Below the pieces are notes generated by a model, which was given only the letters and a program-made list of their open reading frames with translations, searched no databases and was not told the origin of the DNA. Positions 1 through 12,100 of a stretch of DNA of 64,000 nucleotides are shown one piece after another. This DNA is from Plumapathes pennacea (lineage: Eukaryota; Cnidaria; Anthozoa; Antipatharia; Myriopathidae), in the NCBI GenBank assembly GCA_964036295.1, contig OZ038462.1:25121863-25185862 (forward strand), in the 5' to 3' direction. Each line of letters begins with the position of its first letter. Position 1 is the first letter of the stretch. Position numbers and translations under genes: made by a program.

Positions 1-169
1 ATGTGCAGAACGGAACTTCCTCTGCCGACCCTGACACAACGCAAACTTGTTAGTAACTCGGTTTTACAGGAACTGTTTTTTTTTTTTTTTTCGGTTGAAC
101 CCACCCCTATTACGTAATCTACTATATCATAAGTGACATAAATGTCAATCAAACGTTTAATCGACTTAC

Positions 170-3100
170 ATGGGCAAAGCCTGTAGATCAGACTCGCAGC
201 TTGGTAGCCACTCGCAAAAGCCTTCAGGTCCTCTGTACCACGTGGTATAGAGGAATCGTTTCCAGTCTGCGCATGAGACCAGGCGACCACTCGGCATGGC
301 ATGGTGCAGAAGAAGTGCTCATGAATTCTGCTTAGCTCGACAACATCAATATTCGCGACGAACTTCTCGGCATCGGATACAGCATCGTGCGAGAGGTGTT
401 GCTGCTGAACTGTCTCCGGTCCCACCAGCTTCTCATCGTCCAGATCCTCAGCTGGTAACAAGTCGCCGAACTCAGCATCAAAGCAAGGGAAGGCTTCGCG
501 TAATGCTTTTTCGTTTTGTGCCTCTTCATCGAGGTCTGCAGCGTGCGTCTTGGTCCTGAAACAGTACAAGCTGGATTTGTCCTGTTCGCGCTCTCGCTCC
601 TTCTCCTTGGCCAATTGCCACATGTTCAAGTAAGTTGCAAGGACGCGCGACAATTCTGTCCGCACTTGTCGGTTTACGTAGCCCTGTTGAGCGGCGCGGC
701 TTTGAAGACGGAGAAGGGAGGTCTTCAACACCCTGGAAAAAAGTGATGTGTTAAAGAAATGTGTAGTTCCGATACGGCATATTGTTTTATTTCAATCAGT
801 TAACAAGGCTTTTGTTTGTCCTTGCTTGATATTCAAGGACTGCAGCTCTATTTTGGCAACGTGAATAGTCAAAATGTCAGAATGTCAGCAGAAGCAAAAT
901 ACATGAAATAAACAGGACGTTCTCCGTCTTTTCTTAAACTACTGCGATACCTCGATGTCAGGACGGCTCCATACTCTGCATAACCCTCAGCTACAGAGTC
1001 GACTTCATTTAGACCTAAATGGAGAATCAAGGAACAGTCAGTTGCCAAACATTTCTCCTTCACTTCCTGAAAACATCCCTACTTCCAAGATCCATTCCAG
1101 ATCCTGAGTAAAGTCAACTCACCCTGTAAGCAAGCCCACGCCGGAGGGGACATTAGCGTGTCACTGTCATCTGAGAACGCTGTATTGCTGGGCACTGGAA
1201 ACGCACACAAAGCCACGGCCAGTTGACCTGGTGTCCATGCCTACGGAGAACAGTGAACAGGATTGCGCTAGTTAACGCCAAATCTACGTTAACTTCCCGT
1301 AAGTTCTTTGTGTCTCATTCCCACCCTGGTCAAACCTGCTGCCAAACTGGTCTAACCTGCTGCCAAATTGATTTAATCTGCTGCCAAACTGATTTAATCT
1401 GCTGCCAAATTGATCTAACCCGCTACCAAACTGATCTAACCTGCTGCCAAATTGATTTAATCTGCTGCCAAACTGATTTAATCTGCTGCCAAACTGATTT
1501 AATCTGCTGCCAAATTGATCTAACCCGCTACCAAACTGATCTAACCTGCTGCCAAATTGATCTAACCCGCTACCAAACTGATCTAACCTGCTGCCAAACT
1601 TGGGTACGCGCTTGTCGAGCTTCTCGCGTCACTCACCTTACAAGGTTCCTCCGCAGGGCATTTCAACAAGAAAGTCTGCTGTTTAAACCACGTGCGCAAG
1701 CAACAAGCTACTTCCTCCATTCCATACAGCACCTGTGTAGTAACGTTTAACCCTTTCACTACTGAGCTCACACTACAAATTCTCCCAACCATTCAAGAAG
1801 AAAATGTATGAGCGATGTAGTGAGAATTGATAGGCCAATCTACTTTTATCTAAGCAAACTATCAAGTAGCAAATTCTCCATACTGTGTGATACATCTCTG
1901 GTGAGAGACTGAAGGAGAAAATTGAAGTTGATCACTTTCAGGAGTGAAAGGGTTAAGAGAGAAAACAACCATTTTCAAACCTTCCCCTTCATGAGCGGGA
2001 CTGGTGAAACAAGACGTGTTCTCTACTCACTTGTGCTGTGCACGCTGCAAACGGAGCCAGCAGATCCCAGTACAGCGGAAACTCTTTCCTTATATGGTCG
2101 TTAAATTTCTGATAGGACAGGCGCCAAGCCTGCTCTCTCTGGAGCACCCGCTGAACAGTATTGGTTTGCACAGGTTCTGCCATTCTCGCATGCTCCATTT
2201 CCGACAGAATGGTCAACACCGTGTGCGGGTTTCCGACAGTCGACATGAAGTGCTCCGTATCACGGACAATCAGTTCAAACTGCAAATTTAACAAAACTTA
2301 AATGGACTTGCTTTGGTAAAGCTTGTCGCAATAACTAAATTTAGATTGTGAAATAATGCAGACACAATTGAGTACAGTCAAAACTCCGCGCCCTCATACC
2401 TGCGAGGGACTGGGTCTGAAGGCGGAGCTCTTTCGGAGCTTCTGCACATGACTTTTAAGTTCCTTCAGCCTCCTCAGCAGCAGCTGCGCTCTGTGGGGGT
2501 TTGATGTGATATGAAGTTGCTCCCAGCTCTCCTCAGAAAGCAGGTTGTCCAGCTGATCGTACCCAGCCTTCTCTCCGGTCCAGATTTCTTCAGCAAAGAA
2601 CCTCACGCTAAGTTCTTGCTCAATTTCTTCAATCTGTAAGAGACAATTCATTTAACCGCGTTCCACCTGGCTTTGTTCCTCGAACTTTTTTTGGTGAGCT
2701 TCGAAACACCAACATCAGAAAGCATGTAATTTCTCAAAAAAGTAAAAAAGAAATCAATAAAACAGTTTCTCAAGGTTGCGCGCGCATCCAAGCTTGACGG
2801 CCACAACCTTCAATATGAGAATTGTTTAGCAAGGACTCATGCGTGAGCGTTGTAGAAAACGGCTTTAAAACTCAAGACAGCCGTCCTAATTCAAATAAGG
2901 GCGCAACATGAAGCATCTACATCGAGGACGAGTACAGTCTGCCGCAAATGAAAGTTGAAAGTTGAATTTAAAAGTCGTGGCCCGTCAAACTTGGATGCGC
3001 GCGCAACCTTGAGAACTGGTCTTTACGTTCAGAGAGTAACGACAAGAACGGTCTATAGTGGTATGTAGACAAGCAGCGAGAAATGTCTATTTGGCATACA

Positions 3101-6100
3101 TAAGATATTAAGTGGTGTGAAATGTCAATTGCAGTCACTGTATACAAACAGTCTTCAGCACAATGTTCTATTCCCCAGCTGCAGGTCATCAGACGCACCT
3201 CTTCCTCGACGTATCGACGTTCAATGGCATTCTGGTACACAGGATCCACAGGGCCGACAGGGGCAAAAATCAAACTCTGTATCAAGCCAAGTTTCACCCA
3301 AATAAGGCCATGCTGGGCAGCCGCCCCTGGAACACAAACAAAGTGTTCGTATGATGGTGAAAGTCACACTTGCAGTTGTAGCAAGGATAGCCCAGAAAAA
3401 AATTCGGGTTTCAACAGGAATCGAACTCATGACTATCAATCTATGTTCCGCAGTTCACATATGTGTGATTCATCATGTATATCATCTTATCAAAGTGTTC
3501 CTGTTTTGACAAGTCGTACGTATCACACCCATGACCCATGACATTATTAACACCTGTATTGAGGGGTCCTCCAAAGTTTTTCAACTGCTGCACACTTTCG
3601 GTCAATAAGGTCTTCATTGTTTCAGCCCTTGTGTTGTCCCCGGTCACGTGATAGTACGCCTCAGTCATCTGGGTGATGACGTCACTAAGGGATTTTACTA
3701 CCGCCTCAAATGACTCCGAGTCCTCCTCCCACGAACTTAGGAAGCGTGCAATCACGTCACAAAGCATCTCCTGCTTATCTTCAGCAAGGACTACTTTCAG
3801 CGACAATAGAATTTGGCTGAGCATCAAGGCAAGAAAATGCTTTTCGGACATCCTGTAAGATTGTACAGTCAAGATAGAAAAGTTAATTTAAGTATAAATG
3901 AATATCAGACAAACACGTACTTCATATAGCGACAAAAATAAAAGAGGAAGAAACGGTATCTAATAAAGGAAATGTGTCCGACTTTTCAATTCAACATGGC
4001 GTCCTGTGAAAAATAAAAAAATAATTCCGCCTTGCCTTTCGTGTTCCTTCGATGTAGCCATGACATCGCCATTAACCCAGAAGTGCTGCGAAAGACGTTT
4101 CAATTGCTCCAACTTCTCTGTGTGTTCTCCAATACTGACGGAATCCAGTGGTGAAGAACTGGCACAAATTACCTTCACATCAGAGTTCTCAAGAAGGCCA
4201 AACGGGAGCGTAGCAGAGTGAAGGTCATAAAACTGCGACGGGAAAAGGGATAACGCGCATCAAGAGTTCCGACTTTTGGTTGGATCGCACTGTATTCTGG
4301 GTAGGTTTGGCTCAAAAAGTGAGCACCAACTTTACAATATCCGCCATTTTGCATGTCAAGCTTGGCGTTTGGTAAATGTGTACGTTTTAGAACGGATAGA
4401 AATTGAATTAGCTCCAAGCGTGAAGTGCAAAATGGCGGATATTGTAGAGTTGGTGCTCACTTCTCTGAGCCAAACCTTCCCAGAATACAGTGCGATCCAA
4501 CAAAAAGACGGAACTCTTGATGCGTGTATATGTTGTGTAGCTGTAAATGTAAATATCACGTGCATTCACGATAAAGTTTCAACTGAGCGCTCGTTATTTG
4601 CACGTTTACCTGGCGCTCTGTTTCAGATGACTCCTCCTTTTCATCCTGGCCTGTCCTCGCGATCAGTTTTGCCTGGATCTGCAAGAGTGCATTCGCCGAT
4701 CCCAAATACGAGCAAAGGAGGTCTGCTTGGACGCCTTTGAAGCACATGGCCAGTTCCTTTTGTGTTTTAGTGTCCTACAAACAAAGCGACATGTGCTTTA
4801 TATCAGTAACACGGGCTTTAATCGGCTGACAAAAAACTACAATTGACACGATCAGAATCAGACAACCAACCAGTGTATAACAAACGATGTTGGTGCTCAC
4901 AACAAAGCCACAGGTTAAAGCAATGCAACAAGTCGAGAAGACAATCCACCTGTTTTAAGATGCTACATAAGTGACGATGAACAGCAACTGTTTCAAGACG
5001 TCGGGGACCAGTTTGCAGGGAAAATGCCATACACGCTTCTATGCGCTGCACGATGTCGTTTTTACCAACAGTCGGAGCCCTGTTCACAGAAAAAAAAATC
5101 ACAGAGGTCGATAACAAACAACTTGGTAACTAGTTAAGTCTAGGAAAGGGAACATCAGTGAATCTTACAAACTCGATCAAGCAACGGGAACCTTAAAGGG
5201 GCCCTATCAGCCATTCAATGTTTTCTTTTTTCATCTCTGGAAATGTGTAAAAAAAAATTCCAGGCTGACTTTGGTTCCCAAAACAAAAAAATTGTAGTAA
5301 ATCAAAAGAAAAATAGGTAGGTTGCACTGCTTTCAGGTTAAAATAAACTAATCTTCTCCTCAAACGCGACGGACGGAAATAAATTGCTATTCATCTTTAA
5401 TTTTCGGGGCCCCATAGATGGCGAATCAAGGATTTCGGCGCGCACTGGATTCTGGTTGAGAGGGAGCCGGAAGGTGCATACAGAGACAATTCCTACCTTC
5501 CCATCTTCGCATTCACAGTAAGCAACATCAACGATTTCAAGAGTTCTCCTTCTTGACGCAGATTTATCGTGTTGAAAAGTGGCCATAGGAGGATCTCCAG
5601 GTTGCTTTCAGAAGAACGGATTTTCTTCTCGCTAGGCGCGCCCTCCACTGTAACAGAGTCTTCCGGAAAAACGACCTTGGATGTAAGACTCTGGACATCT
5701 GCCTTCAGATATTCTATGAGAAGACCCAAAAATAGGTAAGTAATAGATCACGCACAAGTTCACGCAATTCTCACCACAAAGTATGCTAAATAAAGTTCCA
5801 ACATAATAACAACATTGCGAAACACTTGCATCGATAAGCCACATCACAGGAACTTAATCCATTTTTGTCAAGTGGTACCATTATGATATTCTCACCGTGA
5901 TCACTTTCCGTTTCGTCTTCAACTTGTTGCCTCAAGTTCAGAACTTTGACGAGAGCTGTGACAAGCTGTGACTTGATGACAGCGCAGTCCTGCGGCAACA
6001 GAAACTTGCTGTGACTTGGTTCCTTTTTGTCAAGGAACATCTCTCCAGAGTCGACCATATCGAGGGAGCGACATGTTATGATAAGCTTTTCCTGAAAACG

Positions 6101-9100
6101 ACGACAAACCCACAAAATTATGGAGACGAAATTTTGTAAACTACACAGTGACACAGAAAATTAACCAGTTAACTGCGGGAATAAGCAGAAAATAAACAAA
6201 CCCTACTCACCCAGATCTCGTGCACTGCTACAGACTTGAAAGGAGAGGGTCGGCCATGTTCACTCAGTACGCTCACGTATGTCTTGGCCGCGCGTGTGTC
6301 CGCACCCAGCAACTGTATCATTTGTGTGACGACTGTCACAAGGTCCGGCGGGAACTCACTAAAGAAAAATACTTTCTTATTCCGTGCACTGCTAACTAGT
6401 GTCCACCTGTCGCGCTAAACTGTCACACTAAGCTGCCATGCTATACTGTCACACTAAACCTGTCACGCTATACTGTCACACTAACCTGTCACGCTATACT
6501 GTCACACTAACCTGTCACGCTAACCTGTCACACTATACTTTCACACTAGCCTGTCACGCTAAACTGTCACACTAACCTGTCACTCTGAACTGTTACACTT
6601 ACCTGTCACGCTATGCTGTTACACTAAACCTGTCACGCTATACTGTCACACTAACCTTTGGCAGATCTGCGCCAAATGCTGAGGGATCACATAAAGGGAT
6701 CTCTCTAGAAACCAGTGCCAATGTAGAGTAAGAAGGGCCACAGGAAACTCATCTTGCACTTGCTGCTCGCAATGTCTCCTCAGCCGATCTCGCCAAGTAA
6801 ACGAAACCAGAACCTGCAGGACGCAATATTAATGAACAAAAGAAATTAGTATGGAACAGTAAGGGGAAAATGTTCTCGATAAATCTCAACAATCTATTTA
6901 TTTATTGGAATATATTTTGATCAATCTTATTTCTAAGAAATTTACAGTGTGCTGTCTGACTCGATTAACGAAAGTTACTTCAGATAGACTGTCACTTTAT
7001 TCTTGTGTTAACTAAATTGCCTATGATTATCATTCATGTACTATTCTGTGGTACAAACAAAGCGTCTGTCTGTCTGTCTGTCTGTCAAACACCACTTCGT
7101 CCCGCAGATCCACTGATACTTTACGAACGAAGGACAAAAGACGAACATTATTTAATTGCTAGAGCGGTGTTGTGAAGTCATGGAAAGCAACATTCACAAC
7201 CACCCAAAACATAAACTGCAACAAAGTTGTACCTTCCACAAGTCCTCATCGCTGAAGGAGTTTGTTTTGCAAATCAGCCCCTCCACAAACGTGTCAAACA
7301 AACTAAATAAGGGCCAAATGTGAGCCAGCACCGAGTGAGGCAGAGAGTCCGATGAGAGCTCACCTGAAGTAGTGGACACATGATGAAAATAACAAAGATA
7401 GGGTTGAAAACTAACACTAGTTACATATAGCAGAACCAAACATACTCCGCTACCCAAAATACTCGGTTTCATGACCGGTAAATAAAACTAATTGCCACTA
7501 TAACAAGAGCCCCCTCCCCCCTCCTTCCATAGATTTTATTTTTAATAAGCCCCTCCCTCCTCTCAATTCTCTACCTGACAACTGTGAGCACCAAAAAAAA
7601 GTAGAGAAACAAGACAAATGATGCCGCATTAGATGCCTGGTGATGTAATTTTGAAGAATACCTCCTGTACCCGGGCCTCTCTCAAGCCCGACCCGCCACC
7701 CACCCCCCCGCCCCTCCCCCTCCCTCCTTCTACAAGGTAATTTATAAATAAGCCCCCCCCCCCCCGGGGGGGTATTAGAGCAATAACGGCAATTCATCTG
7801 TACAAGATTTGAATTACTTGTCTTTCTTGTCGCGTCACTTGTTACCTGAATGCAGCAAAAACGACAGCTGAACGGCGTTGCGTGGCATCCTTCTGTTCTG
7901 TGACGTCAAGCTTAGTTGCCTTTCCTCTTGAAGAGCCCTTTGCGTTCTCATCTCCAGAAGACGCAATCTGACAATGAAAAACTTACAAACTTGACAAACA
8001 AAACGCGACAGTATCCAATATTGATTGTCAAAGAGCAGAGAGCGGTACGGACACTTCCAATAAAGGTGAGAACGTAACAAATCAGTATACAGTCAACTAC
8101 CTCCCAGCTGCAACTGTCCGTTTTAGAGGTGTCCGTCTTATAGAAAGTTCAGTTACAGTAAAAGACTGAAGAAACAACAGAGACCACTCCTTCCAGTCGT
8201 TCGCCTTAGAAGGGTGTCCGCTAAGAGGAAGTTGACTGCATCTATATTTACTTGCTTGTCTGTCGGTCTGTACATTTCAGGAACTACTAGTGTCGGTCAT
8301 AGTGTAATAAGTATTATTTGCAAGACATATTTGTCTGTGCACACCTGTTGGCCAGTGTTGCTGTCTCCTGGAGAGCTGTATTTGTCTCCTGTTCACACTT
8401 GATGGCGAGACGGTGCCACAGATCCGAGTTCAGTCTCAAGTCCCACGGCTGGTGCGACATGAACCCGAAGTCTGTATGAAGAAACAGTTCGTTGTAGCTT
8501 CAAAAAAAACGAAAAATTAAATGATTTCATTCACATAATACAGTGGAACCCCGTCTTACAGCCACCTCGTTATTACGGCCATTTTGTCCCGCGGAACAAA
8601 CGCCCAGTTGTTTTCTTGTCTGAAAACCCCGTTAATACGGCCAGATTTTTATGTCCCGATGGTGGCCCTAATAACAGGGTTCCACTGTATGTTACTGAAT
8701 AAGCAACCGGACGCAACTTACCACGACACGATTTTTCCAGCACTAGATGGCAAGTTTTCAACCTCTCCATCAGTTCACTGTTACATATCCTGGACAAGCT
8801 ACTGCTGAAGACACTCGCCACGGAATTGTTTTGAGACGCGCAAGAAGGCTTCGCCTCACCGAACACCGTTTGAAGGAAATCCAACCGCAGTCGCCAGTCA
8901 TACAGAGTCGACCTTTCAAGAAACACCGCGACACCTTGATGGAGTTGCCAAGGAAACGGGTCATGCTTGAAAAACTGGATTAAAGGTGCGCAGTGCCACC
9001 TTAATGTGGAGAGGACCGAGTTTTCACTAAAGTCACGTGCTGAGGGAAGGCTGCGGGTCACGAGCCCTGACACATCCACACAAGCCTGATCTGAATCAAA

Positions 9101-9139
9101 GCCTTTGGCCAGGTGACTAGTGACCAATTCTTGAGCAAC
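170..9139 (-). CDS. MDN1: Midasin linker region, 19 exons, running off toward the left edge
   Basis: Exons, right to left: 8722-9139, 8345-8471, 7846-7967, 7233-7363, 6655-6813, 6211-6358, 5896-6091, 5497-5713, 4950-5079, 4610-4774, 4036-4187, 3554-3852, 3199-3326, 2400-2633, 2031-2279, 1637-1732, 1123-1227, 951-1066, 170-732. The protein is helical and less conserved, but several stretches match the midasin linker: LTLHWHWFLE in 6655-6813, GLIWVKLGLIQS in 3199-3326, FRPSPSQ in 2400-2633, and LREAFPCFDAEFGDLLP in 170-732. Exons 951-1066 and 4036-4187 are the least certain. The exon at 4036 seems to end at a GC donor. The last exon ends in a donor at 169, and the rest of the gene lies to the left. 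Confidence 0.82.
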
Positions 9140-12100
9140 CTTCGACAACAGAAATAAAATCAGAAGTAGCCACGCTAAAGGACACAACAGGTGAAATCTC
9201 ATAGGCGATCAAATGTAAACCAAGGTATAAACAACGGTACATTAAGGTGAACAAAAAGTAACCAAAGGAATGTAGTGCTAGTCCCTGTGAGAGCTCACTC
9301 CCAAGATCAAAATACAGATTCTCCCAGTATTTCAAGAAAATGTACGAGTAATGTAGTGAGACTTGATAGTTTAATCACCTTTCATCTGATCAAGATATCA
9401 ATAGCTAAGTTCTCCTTAATGTATGATATGTTAATGTACGAGTAATATAGTGAGACTTGATAATTTAATCACCTTTCATCTGATCAAGATATCAATAGCT
9501 AAGTTCTCCTTACTGTATGATATGTTAATGTACGAGTAATGTAGTGAGATTTGATAGTTTAATCACCTTTCATCTGATCAAGATATCAATAGCTAAGTTC
9601 TCCTTAATGTATGATATATTAATGTACGAGTAATGTAGTGAGACTTGATAATTTAATCAGCTTTCATCTGATCAAGATATCAATAGCCAAGTTCTCCTTA
9701 CTGTATGATATGTTAATGTACGAGTAATGTAGTGAGATTTGATAATTTAATCACCTTTCATCTGATCAAGATATCAATAGCTAAGTTCTCCTTAATGTAT
9801 GATATATTAATGTACGAGTAATGTAGTGAGATTTGATAGTTTGATCAACTTTCATCTGATCAAGATATCAATAGCTAAGTTCTCCTTAATGTATGATATA
9901 TTAATGTACGAGTAATGTAGTGAGATTTGATAGTTTGATCAACTTTCATCTGATCAAGATATCAATAGCTAAGTTCTCCTTAATGTATGATATGTTAATG
10001 TACGAGTAATGTAGTGAGATTTGATAGTTTAATCACTTTTCATCTGATCAAGATATCAATAGCTAAGTTCTCCTTAATGTATGATATATTAATGTACGAG
10101 TAATGTAGTGAGATTTGATAGTTTAATCACTTTTCATCTGATCAAGATATCAATAGCCAAGTTCTCCTTAATGTATGATATGTTAATGTACGAGTAATGT
10201 AGTGAGATTTGATAGTTTAATCACCTTTCATCTGATCAAGATATCAATAGCTAAGTTCTCCTTAATGTATGATATGTTAATGTACGAGTAATGTAGTGAG
10301 ACTTGATAATTTAATCACCTTTCATCTGATCAAGATATCAATAGCTAAGTTCTCCTTAATGTATGATATGTTAATGTACGAGTAATGTAGTGAGACTTGA
10401 TAATTTAATCACCTTTCATCTGATCAAGATATCAATAGCTAAGTTCTCCTTACTGTATGATATGTTAATGTACGAGTAATGTAGTGAGATTTGATAGTTT
10501 AATCACCTTTCATCTGATCAAGATATCAATAGCTAAGTTCTCCTTAATGTATGATATATTAATGTACGAGTAATGTAGTGAGACTTGATAATTTAATCAG
10601 CTTTCATCTGATCAAGATATCAATAGCCAAGTTCTCCTTACTGTATGATATGTTAATGTACGAGTAATGTAGTGAGATTTGATAATTTAATCACCTTTCA
10701 TCTGATCAAGATATCAATAGCTAAGTTCTCCTTAATGTATGATATATTAATGTACGAGTAATGTAGTGAGATTTGATAGTTTGATCACCTTTCATCTGAT
10801 CAAGATATCAATAGCTAAGTTCTCCTTAATGTATGATATGTTAATGTACGAGTAATGTAGTGAGATTTGATAGTTTAATCACTTTTCATCTGATCAAGAT
10901 ATCAATAGCTAAGTTCTCCTTAATGTATGATATATTAATGTACGAGTAATGTAGTGAGATTTGATAGTTTAATCACTTTTCATCTGATCAAGATATCAAT
11001 AGCCAAGTTCTCCTTAATGTATGATATGTTAATGTACGAGTAATGTAGTGAGATTTGATAGTTTAATCACCTTTCATCTGATCAAGATATCAATAGCTAA
11101 GTTCTCCTTAATGTATGATATGTTAATGTACGAGTAATGTAGTGAGACTTGATAATTTAATCACCTTTCATCTGATCAAGATATCAATAGCTAAGTTCTC
11201 CTTAATGTATGATATGTTAATGTACGAGTAATGTAGTGAGATTTGATAGTTTAATCACCTTTCATCTGATCAAGATATCAATAGCCAAGTTCTCCTTAAT
11301 GTATAATATGTTAATGTACGAGTAATGTAGTGAGACTTGATAATTTAATCACCTTTCATCTGATCAAGATATCAATAGCCAAGTTCTCCTTAATGTATGA
11401 TATGTTAATGTACGAGTAATGTAGTGAGATTTGATAGTTTAATCACCTTTCATCTGATCAAGATATCAATAGCCAAGTTCTCCTTAATGCATGATATGTT
11501 AATGTACGAGTAATGTAGTGAGATTTGATAGTTTGATCACTTTTCATCTGATCAAGATATCAATAGCTAAGTTCTCCTTAATGCATGATATGTTAATGTA
11601 CGAGTAATGTAGTGAGACTTGATAGTTTAATCACCTTTCATCTGATCAAGATATCAATAGCTAAGTTCTCCTTAATGTATGATATATTAATGTACGAGTA
11701 ATGTAGTGAGACTTGATAGTTTAATCACTTTTCATCTGATCAAGATATCAATAGCTAAGTTCTCCTTAATGTATGATATATTAATGTACGAGTAATGTAG
11801 TGAGATTTGATAGTTTGATCACTTTTCATCTGATCAAGATATCAATAGCTAAGTTCTCCTTAATGTATGATATATTAATGTACGAGTAATGTAGTGAGAT
11901 TTGATAGTTTAATCACTTTTCATCTGATCAAGATATCAATAGCTAAGTTCTCCTTAATGTATGATATATTAATGTACGAGTAATGTAGTGAGATTTGATA
12001 GTTTAATCACCTTTCATCTGATCAAGACATCAATAGCTAAGTTCTCCTTAATGTATGATATATTAATGTACGAGTAATGTAGTGAGACTTGATAGTTTGA

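Noticed and set aside
1223..1750. 175-codon frame rich in CCQTDL repeats
   Set aside because: It is a translation of a 21-bp minisatellite on the strand opposite the midasin gene and lies within its intron.
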